From positions 248,001 through 312,000 of the forward strand of contig NZ_FUWG01000002.1 in the NCBI RefSeq assembly GCF_900167145.1: a DNA stretch of 64,000 nucleotides, written 5' to 3'. Positions 52,039 to 61,539 of the stretch are shown piece after piece. The position numbers and the translations under genes are program-made. Under the pieces are notes generated by a model. That model was not told the DNA's origin, ran no database searches, and saw only the letters and a program-made list of their open reading frames with translations. Source of the stretch: Treponema porcinum (GTDB taxonomy: Bacteria > Spirochaetota > Spirochaetia > Treponematales > Treponemataceae). Every line of letters begins with the position of its first letter. The stretch's first letter is position 1.

Positions 52039-52085
52039 TTTTCTAGTTTTTTTCTAAGGGTTTGTTTTAAACCCTAAAAAATATT
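52039..52085. repeat. Hairpin before lspA
   Basis: AGGGTTT-GTTTT-AAACCCT is flanked by T-rich and A-rich sequence. It lacks a downstream U-run on the plus strand. Role unclear. Confidence 0.45.
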
Positions 52086-52103
52086 TATTTTATCAGAGGT
52101 TTT

Positions 52104-52628
52104 ATGACTATCGACAGAAAAAAAATGCTGCCTTTTATCCTGACGGCTGCCGTTATTATCCTTGACCAGATTACAAAAGCATTGATTGTTAAGAATATTC
52201 CTCTTTTTACTATCGGGTATTCGTTCTTCGAGGATTTTTTGCGGATTGTTCATGTTGCAAATACCGGAGTTGCATTCAGTATGGGAGATTCTATGCCGTT
52301 TATTCTAAGGCGGATATGTTTTGGAATTATTCCGCTTGTCGTAATCGTAATGGTTATCGTCGTGTATCTTCGCAACGATGATTTCAATTCGCTTCAGCGC
52401 TGGGCAATCTGCGGAGTTTTAGGCGGCGGTCTTGGAAACATTATCGACCGTTTTTTCCGTGCAGAAGGCGTAGTCGATTTTATCGACGTAAAATTCTACG
52501 GTCTCTTCGGGCTTGAGCGATGGCCTACGTTCAATGTGGCTGATGCTTCGGTTGTTGTGTGCGGCATACTTCTTGTAATTTCATTTGCCGTTGCAATAAA
52601 AAGCGGCGGAAATAAAGACGGGGAATAG
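52104..52628 (+). CDS. lspA: Lipoprotein signal peptidase (signal peptidase II)
   Basis: Membrane aspartyl protease that removes the signal peptide from diacylglyceryl-prolipoproteins, needed for the lipoproteins in this window. 174 residues with four hydrophobic segments. The conserved motifs are LDQITKALIV near the N-terminus, NTGVAFSMG, GGGLGNIIDRFF (first catalytic aspartate), and VDFIDV with FNVADASVVVG (second catalytic aspartate). It is followed 6 bp later by mtnN. Confidence 0.96.
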   Translation: MTIDRKKMLPFILTAAVIILDQITKALIVKNIPLFTIGYSFFEDFLRIVHVANTGVAFSMGDSMPFILRRICFGIIPLVVIVMVIVVYLRNDDFNSLQRWAICGVLGGGLGNIIDRFFRAEGVVDFIDVKFYGLFGLERWPTFNVADASVVVCGILLVISFAVAIKSGGNKDGE

Positions 52629-52634
52629 CATTTT

Positions 52635-53372
52635 ATGGAAAAGTGCATAAAAAAAATCGGCATAATCGGTGCGATGGACTCTGAAATTTCAGTTCTTCGT
52701 TCCATAATGAAGGAAAACGGAAGCCTTAAGCAGACGGAGGCAGGAAACTGTACATTCAATGAAGGCGTAATCAACGGTGTTTCTGCTGTCGTCGTAAAAA
52801 GCGGCGTCGGAAAGGTGAATGCTGCTCTGTGCGCCCAGAGGCTTATCCTTCAGTTCGGGGTGGATGCTGTCATCAATACCGGGATTGCGGGCGCAATGGG
52901 CGGAAACCTCTGCATATTCGATATGGCCGTTTCTACGGATGCTGTGTATCACGATATGGACGCTGTGGAATTCGGCTACAAGCCGACGGAAATTCCGCAG
53001 ATGAAGGTGAGTGCATTTCCGGCGGACGAACGGCTTATCAAGGCGGCAAAGTCTGCTTTCGAAAAGACGAATAAGTCCGGGGAACGGAAAATTGTTGCAG
53101 GACGCGTTGCGACCGGCGACCAGTTTGTAGCGGAAAAAGCGGTAAAAAATCACATAAAGGAAATATGCAGTCCTGTCTGTGTTGAAATGGAAGGAGCTGC
53201 AATTGCCCATACCTGTTATGTGAACTGCATACCGTACGTTATCCTGCGCTGTATTTCAGATATGGCGGACGATACGGTAAAGGCGACGTACTCGTTCAAT
53301 GAGGAAACCGCCGCGGAAGAAAGTTCAAAAGCAGTAATTGAGATGCTTGCTGAATTATCCTGCGGAAATTGA
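52635..53372 (+). CDS. mtnN: 5'-methylthioadenosine/S-adenosylhomocysteine nucleosidase
   Basis: Hydrolyses S-adenosylhomocysteine to S-ribosylhomocysteine and adenine, and methylthioadenosine likewise. 245 residues with the family signatures KKIGIIGAMDSEISVL, VVKSGVGKVNAAL, INTGIAGAMG, VATGDQFV, the ribose-binding CVEMEGAAIAH, and the catalytic aspartate in LRCISDMADD. It sits directly upstream of luxS, so the pair would carry SAH to homocysteine and DPD (AI-2 precursor), feeding MetH. Confidence 0.96.
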   Translation: MEKCIKKIGIIGAMDSEISVLRSIMKENGSLKQTEAGNCTFNEGVINGVSAVVVKSGVGKVNAALCAQRLILQFGVDAVINTGIAGAMGGNLCIFDMAVSTDAVYHDMDAVEFGYKPTEIPQMKVSAFPADERLIKAAKSAFEKTNKSGERKIVAGRVATGDQFVAEKAVKNHIKEICSPVCVEMEGAAIAHTCYVNCIPYVILRCISDMADDTVKATYSFNEETAAEESSKAVIEMLAELSCGN

Positions 53373-53390
53373 TTTTTCAAAGAGGTGAAT

Positions 53391-53876
53391 ATGTCTGAGC
53401 ATACAGAGGGTCATTACAAGGTTGACAGTTTCAATCTTGATCACACAAAAGTAACTGCGCCGTTCGTGCGGCTTGCAGCTAAAAAAGTCGGGGAAAAAGG
53501 CGATGTCGTGTCAAAATTCGACATACGGTTCTGTCAGCCGAACAAAGAATTTATGACGACAGGCGCAATTCACACGCTTGAACATCTTGTTGCAGAATAT
53601 ATCCGCGATGAGATGGACGGCGTAATTGATTTCAGTCCGATGGGATGCCGGACAGGTTTTTATTTTACCATTTTCGGCGACAGGGACGAAGAATACGTTG
53701 CAGGGCATATGAGTTCTGTTCTTAAAAAAGTTGCCGCCTGGGACAAGCCTGTTCCTGCAACTACGGAAAAAGAGTGCGGAAATTACCGTGACCACGACCT
53801 TGCAGGCGCAAAGGAATGGGCGGCAAAATGGGTTTCCGGCATAGAAAAAAAAGGTTGGAATTGCTATTTAAAATAA
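53391..53876 (+). CDS. luxS: S-ribosylhomocysteine lyase
   Basis: Splits S-ribosylhomocysteine into homocysteine and the AI-2 precursor DPD. ATG 53391 follows AGAGGTG. The 161-residue protein has the metal-binding HTLEH in GAIHTLEHLVAEYIRD, the catalytic cysteine region SPMGCRTGFYF, and the C-terminal GNYRDHDLAGAKEWA. It completes a two-gene SAH recycling unit with mtnN. Whether AI-2 signalling or only recycling is its role cannot be told from sequence. Confidence 0.96.
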   Translation: MSEHTEGHYKVDSFNLDHTKVTAPFVRLAAKKVGEKGDVVSKFDIRFCQPNKEFMTTGAIHTLEHLVAEYIRDEMDGVIDFSPMGCRTGFYFTIFGDRDEEYVAGHMSSVLKKVAAWDKPVPATTEKECGNYRDHDLAGAKEWAAKWVSGIEKKGWNCYLK

Positions 53877-53912
53877 GCGTTCCTGTTAATCTGCTGTTTA
53901 TCAGGAAAAAAA

Positions 53913-55415
53913 ATGAACGTCATTTCAAAATTCAAGGAAACAGTAACGTCGGTTCTGCCGGTTATGGCAATCGTGCTCGTACTTGGGCTTACGCTTGCTC
54001 CAATCGGTTCGGCTCTTATCATTCAGTTTATTGCAGGCGGAGTTCTGCTGATTGCAGGACTTACGATATTTTTAGTAGGCGTTGACATCGGAATACAGCC
54101 TATAGGGGAACGAATAGGCGCGGCTCTTACAAGCAAGCGAAACCTGTTCCTGCTTTTGAGCATTTCGTTTGTCATCGGATTTTTTGTAACGGTCGCCGAA
54201 CCGGACATTCAGGTGTTCGGAGATCAGATTCATTCAATATTTAATGCCGTAAACAAAATGAACCTTGTGTATATGATTGCTTCCGGCGTAGGTCTTTTCA
54301 TTATGATTGGACTTCTGCGGACTGTTCTGAAACTTCCGCTGAAGATTCTCCTTGTTTTCTTTTACATTCTTCTGTTCGTACTTTCGTATTTTTCTCCGTC
54401 AAGTTTTTGGGGAATTGCGTTTGACTCCGGCGGTGCTACTACAGGTCCTATGACAGTTCCGTTCATTCTTGCGCTTGGCGTCGGCGTTCATTCGGTGCGA
54501 TCTTCCGGCAAAGACGATGATTCAGACACGTTCGGACTTACCGGCGTTACGTCCATCGGTCCGATTCTTGCGGTTATGATATACGGCATTGTGCTTTCGT
54601 CAAACGGCACTCTGAACGGTGCGGAAACGGCAGCAGAATCTGCTGCAGCAGAAAGCGGACTTGGAATTTTTCTTCATTTAATTCCGCATTATGCTTACGA
54701 GGCGGCGCTTTCCATTGCTCCGCTTGCAGTTATGCTTGTTGTGTTTCAGTTTACGCTTCTTAAACTCCCGCCACGCCAGATAATCCGTATGGCTGTCGGT
54801 CTTGTATGGAGTTATGTAGGACTTCTTGTGTTTTTAACCGGTGTAAACGGCGGCTTTATGTCTGCCGGCAGGGAACTTGGAATTATTCTTGGCGGAAAGG
54901 CAGCCGGTTCAGGTGGAGTGTGGTCGGTTCTTCTTATCTGCACAGGGCTTCTTCTGGGCGCCGTTGTTGTATGCGCCGAACCTGCGGTATGGGTTTTAAC
55001 TGATCAGGTTGAAGCGCTTTCCGGCGGTACGATAAAGAGAAAGCTTATGCTTGTATTCCTTGCTGCCGGAGCTGCCGTTGCAATCGGTCTTACGATGTTG
55101 CGCGCACTCGGCGGATTCAGCATTATGCGCATTCTTATTCCGGGATATGCTCTTGCGCTTCTGCTTATGATCTGGAGTCCTAAGCTTTTTACGGCGATTG
55201 CGTTTGATTCCGGCGGCGTTGCTTCCGGTCCTATAACTTCAACGTTTGTCCTTTCGTTTACGCTTGGTGCAAGTCAGGCGTGCGGCGGAAGTTCTGATGC
55301 GTTCGGTGTTATTGCGCTTGTTGCTATGACGCCTCTTATTGCAATCCAGCTGCTTGGAATTCTTTACAACAGGAAGAAAAATAGGGACAGACTGACAGAA
55401 AAGGAGGGGAAATAA
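53913..55415 (+). CDS. DUF1538 membrane protein
   Basis: A 500-residue membrane protein made of two similar halves, each with a DSGGATTGPMT-type motif: FDSGGATTGPMTVPFILALG near residue 169 and FDSGGVASGPITSTFVLSF near residue 433. Both halves contain EPDIQVFGDQI- or EPAVWVLTDQVE-type stretches. This internal duplication with conserved D-S-G-G is typical of inverted-repeat transporters, and matches the DUF1538 family. The substrate is not established. The stop overlaps the ATG of the next gene by one base (TAATG), which encodes a PII-like protein, so it is a likely PII-gated transporter. Confidence 0.85.
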   Translation: MNVISKFKETVTSVLPVMAIVLVLGLTLAPIGSALIIQFIAGGVLLIAGLTIFLVGVDIGIQPIGERIGAALTSKRNLFLLLSISFVIGFFVTVAEPDIQVFGDQIHSIFNAVNKMNLVYMIASGVGLFIMIGLLRTVLKLPLKILLVFFYILLFVLSYFSPSSFWGIAFDSGGATTGPMTVPFILALGVGVHSVRSSGKDDDSDTFGLTGVTSIGPILAVMIYGIVLSSNGTLNGAETAAESAAAESGLGIFLHLIPHYAYEAALSIAPLAVMLVVFQFTLLKLPPRQIIRMAVGLVWSYVGLLVFLTGVNGGFMSAGRELGIILGGKAAGSGGVWSVLLICTGLLLGAVVVCAEPAVWVLTDQVEALSGGTIKRKLMLVFLAAGAAVAIGLTMLRALGGFSIMRILIPGYALALLLMIWSPKLFTAIAFDSGGVASGPITSTFVLSFTLGASQACGGSSDAFGVIALVAMTPLIAIQLLGILYNRKKNRDRLTEKEGK

Positions 55416-56065
55416 TGGCATCATTTGATTTGATAATGGGCATTGTTCCCAAGAACAGCGGTGAACTTTTAACTCATACGGCAACGAATGCCGGTTCTGC
55501 CGGCGGAACGGTGTCTATGGGTCGCGGAACTGCATCTAATTCGATTTTGCAGATGCTCGGTTTCGGGGATTCTGCAAAAGACATTGTGTACATTCTTACC
55601 GATTCTGCTCAAACGCAGACGATAAAAAATGCAGTTACAGACGCGTGTCTTGAGAAAAAACGTCCGTTTGGAATTTTATTTTCAATAAAGGTTTCTCATT
55701 TTATAAAGACAGGTTCGGTTTCAGCAGACTTGCAGGAGGAAAATTCGATGACTAAAAATACAATGCATAAATTGATTACGATTATTGTAAACCGCGGTTT
55801 TGCAGAAGATGCAATGGATGCGGCAAGAAAGGCTGGTGCCGGCGGCGGAACGATTATAAACGCTCGTGGAACGGCTAAAGAGGGCGATGCAAAATTCTTT
55901 GGAATGGAGATTATTCCTGAAAAAGATATGATTTTTGTCCTTGCAGAAAATGAAAAAGCCGATGCAATTCTTGAAGCCGTGCGCACACTTCCGTGTCTTT
56001 CAAAGCCGGGAAGCGGAATTGCATTTGCAAGCCCTGCGGAAAACTTTACGCTTCTTGGAAAATAA
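55415..56065 (+). CDS. Tandem PII-like nitrogen regulatory domain protein
   Basis: A 216-residue soluble protein with two PII-like halves. The first (residues about 1-95) contains ELLTHTATNAGSAGGTVSMG and FSIKVSHF. The second (about 112-216) contains ITIIVNRGFAEDAMDAARKA, GAGGGTIINARGT and KDMIFVLAENEKADAI. It overlaps the DUF1538 transporter gene, so the two are coupled. By analogy with GlnK-AmtB the protein may bind a nucleotide or small effector and gate that transporter. A connection to nitrogen is inferred only from the PII fold; no hexaloop switch is present here. Confidence 0.85.
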   Translation: MASFDLIMGIVPKNSGELLTHTATNAGSAGGTVSMGRGTASNSILQMLGFGDSAKDIVYILTDSAQTQTIKNAVTDACLEKKRPFGILFSIKVSHFIKTGSVSADLQEENSMTKNTMHKLITIIVNRGFAEDAMDAARKAGAGGGTIINARGTAKEGDAKFFGMEIIPEKDMIFVLAENEKADAILEAVRTLPCLSKPGSGIAFASPAENFTLLGK

Positions 56066-56077
56066 CGCGTCCGGCTT

Positions 56078-56905
56078 ATGAAAAATCTGTGCATTCCCGG
56101 CGTCCGCCTTGAATATTTTGACACAATCGATTCGACTAATTCGGAGGCAAAACGCCGGCTTGGTGCAGTTCCGCCGGGAGAATATCGTCTGTTTCATAAA
56201 ACTGTGCTTGTTGCCGGAGAACAGACTGCCGGCCGCGGACGTCTTGGAAGAAAATTTTATTCCCCCGGAGGAACAGGCCTTTATTTTTCGCTTGTCTATG
56301 CCGCCGGGAGCGTTTCTGACCCGGGAAAAATTACCGCCGTTGCCGCCGTTGCCGTATGCCGCGCCATAAAAAGCGTTTTTAACGTTGATGCTGGCATAAA
56401 GTGGGTAAACGACATATTTGTTTCCGGTAAAAAAGTGTGCGGAATACTTACGGAAGGCATTGTAAATCCGCTTTCGGGAGCAGTTGAAGCCGCAGTCATC
56501 GGAATAGGAATAAATATTTACTTCAGCAGCAAAATGCCGGAGGAACTTTCTTTACGTGCCGGGGGTATCTGCGGCTCTTCCCTCTCTGGTGCTGGTGATG
56601 AAAATGCAGACGGCGGAAAAAACGCGGAAATGAAAGACAGGCTTCTCTGCCGCATCATAGAAAATCTTGTAGAAATCCTTGACGGCAGGGAGGAGGAGTT
56701 TTTTTCCGCAATGGAAGAGTACAAGGCGCGTTCGACCCTTATCGGGAAAACAGTAACTGTTTCTCCCGTTATAGACAGCCGCGAAAGGCTGTATGATGCT
56801 GTAGTAACCGGCATTACAGATGACGCACAGCTTGTCGTGCGGACTTCTGACGGAAGGGAAAAGACGCTTTCAAGCGGTGAAGTAACGCTTCACGCAAACA
56901 GCTGA
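56078..56905 (+). CDS. birA: Biotin--[acetyl-CoA carboxylase] ligase
   Basis: Attaches biotin to carboxyl-carrier proteins. 275 residues beginning directly with the catalytic domain (YFDTIDSTNSEAKRRL), without the N-terminal DNA-binding domain of the repressor type. The biotin/AMP loop is GRGRLGRKFYSPGGTGLYFS, followed by KWVNDIFVSGKKVCGIL and GIGINI. A C-terminal SH3-like part ends with SSGEVTLH. It is 13 bp after the PII-like gene. Confidence 0.94.
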   Translation: MKNLCIPGVRLEYFDTIDSTNSEAKRRLGAVPPGEYRLFHKTVLVAGEQTAGRGRLGRKFYSPGGTGLYFSLVYAAGSVSDPGKITAVAAVAVCRAIKSVFNVDAGIKWVNDIFVSGKKVCGILTEGIVNPLSGAVEAAVIGIGINIYFSSKMPEELSLRAGGICGSSLSGAGDENADGGKNAEMKDRLLCRIIENLVEILDGREEEFFSAMEEYKARSTLIGKTVTVSPVIDSRERLYDAVVTGITDDAQLVVRTSDGREKTLSSGEVTLHANS

Positions 56906-57024
56906 TATTTACTGTTTGCGATAACAATCGGTGCGTGCTATAATTAAAGACACTGAAAACATTTTACGGTCTGCAAGCATAACTACGGCGGTTCTGCCGG
57001 TTTACGTTTGCCTGGAGTTTGAAA

Positions 57025-58755
57025 ATGAGCGATTATTCTGATTTAGATCCTTCTATAGCAGAAATGCTTAGCAATGTGAAAGATACAGCTGATGAATCTG
57101 AAGATATAGATCTTTCTGAATTTGAATCAGCCGGTGAAAAGAAATTTTCTATGGAAGATTTTGCGCGCCGTTCAAAACTGTTTGACTCCAAAGCAGACAG
57201 CGTGAAGAAAAAGACAAAATCCATTCACGAAGTTGATTTAAGCCAGCACGAATTTGAACCTGTTGAGCAGATGCTGAGCGACGAGGCTTCTTCTGTTTTT
57301 GAAGATAAATCTTATTATAAAACAGCCCTCACAAATGAAAATGCCTCTTCTCAGCGCGTTCATCAGCTTCTTTCAAAATATTTGACCTGTCAGGATCCTA
57401 AGGACAGGACTGTCTATCGCCAGAATCTTATTTCAGCTTATTGGGAACTGCTCCGCGGAATGGCGCCGAAAATGGCTGATATAAATCTTCCTATGCCTAA
57501 GCGTATGATGTGCCGCTTCGGAGTCCTTCTGCCGTCGCTGTTCCGTCCTGAGCAAAAAACGTTCTTTTCCCGGATATTTTTTGAAAACCGTCCGTGCGAG
57601 CCTGTTATGTACGTTGACGAATGGTTCAAGGAAATTGCCGCCGGAAGAATGTCGAATTCTATGACTGACGAAAAACGAACGCCTGTAAAAGCGGCCAATG
57701 CGGAAGAAGCTGTGCGTATCGAACAGACACGGCTTATGCAGCTTAAATCAAAGAATTCCGGAAAGCTCCAGAGCGCCGAAAATCTCTTGAACATAAAGGA
57801 AAACGAGCGCGCAATGCTTGAAACTGAGCTTAAGGCAAAGGTGGATCAGCTTTGCGAGCATAATCCTGTTCTTGGTTTTGAACCGCATTTGTGCGAATAT
57901 GATGAAATGCAGCTCAAGCTGTTTTCAGAAATTTCTGACAGGCTTCACCGGCTTTCAAAGAACAACAAGGAACTGTCACGCTGTCTTAGGGAATTTCAGG
58001 ATGCAAAAGGCGTATATACCAGCGTTGAAAATAAACTTGCCGGCGGTCCGGACATATCGGCTGCTACGGACTCAAATGCCGTAAACATTGAATTCCAGAC
58101 AGTCCGCCAGATGGCAAAAATGACTGTCGGACGGCAGGGAAATCAGTTTCCGATTTTTACGCGTGAATTTTTCCATTGTACGGAAAGGGGAACAGGAACG
58201 CGCGAAAACGTCATAGAAATCCTGCGCTGGGTAGAATCAGTTGATCCGGGCGCTTTCTGCCGTATACATAAAAATGTTCCGAACCGCATTGTTCCTTATG
58301 TGCTTCTTATTCCTACGTATGGTGACCGCGGCTTCTGCTGGGAACCGTTCGACCGTTATAACCGCGTAACAAGCCGCGGACGAATAGTTATTCCAATGTA
58401 TCCGCGTGATTTGAAAATCGCCGTTCTTACTGCCGTTGCGGACTTACGCTGGCAGGTTGCAAAGGAAAAAGCGTCCTATTACTGGATGGAAGAAGGTCTT
58501 ACCGGTCAGTATTATCAGCACATCGACCGCCTTAAGCTTAAGGGTGACCTGAAGGCATTTTTCATCGAGGATTACGTTTTGTGGATGACAAAGGAATCTG
58601 AGGGCGTACAGCGCCTTGACAAGGAAGTGCGCGGTATTTTCTGGCGGAATATGCCGTTCCCGAACGAACGCAAGCAGGAACTCAGAAAGCGAAGTCTTGT
58701 ATACGATGAACTTTGTATAAAAGACAATAACCGCGCGATGAGCGACGGCTATTGA
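57025..58755 (+). CDS. Large cytosolic protein of unknown function
   Basis: Not recognised. ATG 57025 is 8 nt after GGAG, giving 576 residues. The first 90 residues are acidic and low in complexity (DESEDIDLSEFESAGEKKFS). A helical, probably coiled-coil region follows around residues 225-330 (RIEQTRLMQLKSKNSGKL, ENLLNIKENERAMLETEL). The C-terminal half is more globular with many Trp, Tyr and Arg (GDRGFCWEPFDRYNRVTSRG, YYWMEEGLTGQYYQHIDRL). No signal peptide or membrane segment is seen. The layout suggests a structural or scaffold protein. It is a single-gene unit with its own terminator. Confidence 0.7.
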   Translation: MSDYSDLDPSIAEMLSNVKDTADESEDIDLSEFESAGEKKFSMEDFARRSKLFDSKADSVKKKTKSIHEVDLSQHEFEPVEQMLSDEASSVFEDKSYYKTALTNENASSQRVHQLLSKYLTCQDPKDRTVYRQNLISAYWELLRGMAPKMADINLPMPKRMMCRFGVLLPSLFRPEQKTFFSRIFFENRPCEPVMYVDEWFKEIAAGRMSNSMTDEKRTPVKAANAEEAVRIEQTRLMQLKSKNSGKLQSAENLLNIKENERAMLETELKAKVDQLCEHNPVLGFEPHLCEYDEMQLKLFSEISDRLHRLSKNNKELSRCLREFQDAKGVYTSVENKLAGGPDISAATDSNAVNIEFQTVRQMAKMTVGRQGNQFPIFTREFFHCTERGTGTRENVIEILRWVESVDPGAFCRIHKNVPNRIVPYVLLIPTYGDRGFCWEPFDRYNRVTSRGRIVIPMYPRDLKIAVLTAVADLRWQVAKEKASYYWMEEGLTGQYYQHIDRLKLKGDLKAFFIEDYVLWMTKESEGVQRLDKEVRGIFWRNMPFPNERKQELRKRSLVYDELCIKDNNRAMSDGY

Positions 58756-58783
58756 TTTGAAAAAAATACATTACTATGCGATG

Positions 58784-58811
58784 AGCGTCTGCGGCGTGCA
58801 GACGCTTTTTT
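58784..58811 (+). terminator. Terminator after the unknown protein gene
   Basis: AGCGTCTGC-GGCGT-GCAGACGCT followed by six U. Confidence 0.92.
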
Positions 58812-60006
58812 ATTTTCCGAAAAGCGATGCGATTTTTGTAATTATGTCTGCGCCTGCAATGAACGTTCCTGCTGAACTTCCTATTGAAGAAAGGAAGAAT
58901 ACAAGAAGGACGCGCAAAATCCTGTTTTTGTAAAATCCCTTTACGGAACAGGCATCGTCAGAAAGCAGTTCAAGGTCTTTTACTTTCGGCTTGCAGAAAA
59001 CAGCCTGCATTATTCCGGAAACAAGCCCGACTCCTATAAGCGGACAGAGCGAAGTAATCGGTGCGCCGATAAATGATACAAGAATTGCAAGCGGATGACC
59101 GGCTGCTGCCGCCGCTCCTATTGCCGAAAGAGTACCGTTCCACAAAATCCAGCTGAGCGCCATCTCTGTACCCTTAGCTTTTCCGCCGAAATAAAAACCG
59201 GCGCCTATCATTGCCACAATAATTGCCGGAATTACCCAGCCCATAATTTTTGTACCGGCTTTTTTCGGCGGAACGGAACTGATTTTCTCAAGGTCAGGCA
59301 TTTCTTCCCCGGCGGCAATTTTTTCAAGGTGCTTTTTTACTCCGGCAAGATGACCGGCGCCTAATACCGCCACAATGCTGTTTCCGTCCGAATGCCAGAT
59401 GCTCCCTGCAAGATATTCGTCGCGTTCGTCGATAAGCACTTTTTTTATTTCTGGCATATATTCAGAAAGTTCGCTCATCATCGAATCCATTTCGGACTGT
59501 TTCTTAAGGTTTTCTATCTGTTCGCTTGAAATTTCTTCTTTGCTGAAAGCGCTTGCAAGAAGTGCGGAAATAAGCTTGATTTTCCCTGTACTAGAATTGC
59601 ACGCCCAGGCACGGCGCAGCGTTATTTGAATAGGACGGTCTGCCATAACGGCAGGAATTCCAAGTTCTTTTGCCGTATTCATTGCGGCAACCATTTCATC
59701 GCCCGGTTTTACGCCTGTGCTCTGACCCATCCGTTTCTGGAAAGACGCAAGCACAAGGTTTGCAAGCAGAAGAAATCCCTGTTTCTGGCGCAGAACCTTG
59801 ATAATGTCAAGTTCGCGGTATTTGTCCGGATTTGTAATTGAATTACAGCGGTTCTGGTCAAGCTCGATTGCAACGCAGTCAGGGCGGATTGTTTTTATTG
59901 TTTCTGAAACTTCCGAAACGCTTTTCTCCGAAATGTGCGCCGTTCCGACAAGCGTTATGGTGCGTCCGTTCAGAGTCAAAACTGTCTGGGTTTGTGTCTG
60001 TGCCAT
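58810..60006 (-). CDS. TraB/PrgY-type membrane protein
   Basis: 398 residues. The N-terminal soluble domain has the TraB family pattern: LVGTAHISEKSV near residue 17, VAIELDQNRCNSI, MAAMNTAKELGIPAVMADRPIQITLRR-type elements (seen as ELGIPAVMADRPIQ), and DERDEYLAGSIWH followed by VAVLGAGHLAGVKKHLEKI. The conserved GxxH and RP-I motifs place it with the TIKI/TraB fold of putative metalloproteases. The C-terminal 130 residues hold three to five membrane helices (GWVIPAIIVAMIGAGFYFG, LVSFIGAPITSLCPLIGVG). In enterococci a relative lowers pheromone activity. The role here is unknown. Confidence 0.88.
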   Translation of the reverse strand: MAQTQTQTVLTLNGRTITLVGTAHISEKSVSEVSETIKTIRPDCVAIELDQNRCNSITNPDKYRELDIIKVLRQKQGFLLLANLVLASFQKRMGQSTGVKPGDEMVAAMNTAKELGIPAVMADRPIQITLRRAWACNSSTGKIKLISALLASAFSKEEISSEQIENLKKQSEMDSMMSELSEYMPEIKKVLIDERDEYLAGSIWHSDGNSIVAVLGAGHLAGVKKHLEKIAAGEEMPDLEKISSVPPKKAGTKIMGWVIPAIIVAMIGAGFYFGGKAKGTEMALSWILWNGTLSAIGAAAAAGHPLAILVSFIGAPITSLCPLIGVGLVSGIMQAVFCKPKVKDLELLSDDACSVKGFYKNRILRVLLVFFLSSIGSSAGTFIAGADIITKIASLFGK

Positions 60007-60072
60007 TTTATTTCCTGTGCAGAAACCCTGAAAAACGGTGTATCGTTTTCAGGATTTCTGAATTATTTTGCC

Positions 60073-61464
60073 TTAGTTCTGAAGAAGTGCCCATTCTGCA
60101 AGCCTGTATTCAAAGAACAGAGGTGTCTGCATCTGGGTGATTTTTGCAAAATATTCGTTTGCTATTTTATCCATTCCCTTAAGCTGATAATACATCGCAA
60201 AATAGAACATCATTTTTCCGCGCTTGTTCTTGTCTGTTTCTTTGTCAAGATCCTTGATGATTGCGTTTTCTGCATTTATCGGTCCCTGATCGTGAAGCAG
60301 TCGCATAATTTTATAGTCAAGGGATTCACGGTTCATAGTTTTCATACATTTCTGCGCATAGTTCTTTGCATCAAGAAGCTTTTTTTCCTTCATATAGGTA
60401 ATCATAATCATCATCTGATAGGCGGAAGAACTGCGGATTGATTCTGCTTTAAGGAATGCCTGCCGCGCCACCTGCCAGTTCTGCTCGTGGAATTCAAGAA
60501 TTCCGATTTCTTCGTATGCAAAATAATACTTCGGGTTTGTTTCTATGATTTTGTGATAGTCCTTAAGTGCTTCCTTAATTCTGTTCTGCTCGTCGTACAA
60601 GCCGGCGCGGTAGGTGTAGCCAAGAAAATACGTCGGGTCTATTTCGATTGCCTTTGACCAGGCTTTTTCTGCTTCGGCAAACTGACCGCGGTTTCTCATA
60701 TACTGACCAAGGTCGATGTAGAAATCGTAGCGTTCCGGCTCAAGTTCAATCGCCTTCTGGATATATTCTGTGGCTGCCTTGTAATTTTCGTCTTCGGCGG
60801 CAAGTTTTCCGAGATACTGCCAGGCAAGGCTGTTCTCCGGATTTTCCTGAAGTAGCCTGTTGAACGTTTCGCGCGATGTATTTATGTCATTGGTGTAGTA
60901 GCACATCTGTGCGTAACCGAAAAGCGCATCCTGATTGTCCGGCTCGCTGATGAGCGCACGCTGATAGTTTTTAAGGGCAAGCTTGTACTTCTTTTTAAGA
61001 GCCTGCTGGTTTCCCTGAATTATATTCGCCGTCGCATTGTTCGGGTCTGCTTTAAGAAGCTGGTTTATGATTGTCGTCTGCGACTGCTTGTTGCCGGATG
61101 CAATTGCAATTTCCGCACTCAGTTCAAGTACGTCCTGATTTGACGGATCTGACTGGAGAAGCCTGTTTGCAACGGCAGATGCTTCTTCCGTTCTGTCTGC
61201 AGAAAGCAGTAGTGAAGCCTTTAGAATTTCAAGGTCGACGTCATTTCTTAACGACTCTGGCATTTCAGTGTCGAAAAGGCGTATTGCTCTGTCTATATCG
61301 CCTGATTCAAGCGCAGACTGGATTTTTTCTACAAATACGATGTTTGGTGAAGCAGCTGTTTCTTTTGGTACGTTTTCAGGCGCAGTTTTCTCCGGTACGG
61401 ATGCGCAGGCAGAAAAACAACAGAATAAAATTCCAGCGGCAAAAACAGACATTTTTGTTTTCAT
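60073..61464 (-). CDS. TPR-repeat lipoprotein
   Basis: 463 residues with a lipoprotein signal MKTKMSVFAAGILFCCFSAC, the lipidated cysteine being residue 20. From about residue 50 it is a chain of tetratricopeptide repeats, for example ALKNYQRALISEPDNQDALF, AATEYIQKAIELEPERYDFY, AEKAWSKAIEIDPTYFLGYT and ALKDYHKIIETNPKYYFAYE. It is likely a periplasmic-side scaffold in envelope assembly. It lies 66 bp upstream of the TraB-type gene on the same strand. A CCTGAAAACG/CGTTTTTCAGG hairpin without U-run occupies the gap. Confidence 0.85.
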   Translation of the reverse strand: MKTKMSVFAAGILFCCFSACASVPEKTAPENVPKETAASPNIVFVEKIQSALESGDIDRAIRLFDTEMPESLRNDVDLEILKASLLLSADRTEEASAVANRLLQSDPSNQDVLELSAEIAIASGNKQSQTTIINQLLKADPNNATANIIQGNQQALKKKYKLALKNYQRALISEPDNQDALFGYAQMCYYTNDINTSRETFNRLLQENPENSLAWQYLGKLAAEDENYKAATEYIQKAIELEPERYDFYIDLGQYMRNRGQFAEAEKAWSKAIEIDPTYFLGYTYRAGLYDEQNRIKEALKDYHKIIETNPKYYFAYEEIGILEFHEQNWQVARQAFLKAESIRSSSAYQMMIMITYMKEKKLLDAKNYAQKCMKTMNRESLDYKIMRLLHDQGPINAENAIIKDLDKETDKNKRGKMMFYFAMYYQLKGMDKIANEYFAKITQMQTPLFFEYRLAEWALLQN

Positions 61465-61539
61465 TATAGGTATACTCCAAATTAAACCGATTTTCCGACG
61501 GTTGAAATAAAAGCCGTCATTAGATAAACTACTTTCTGT

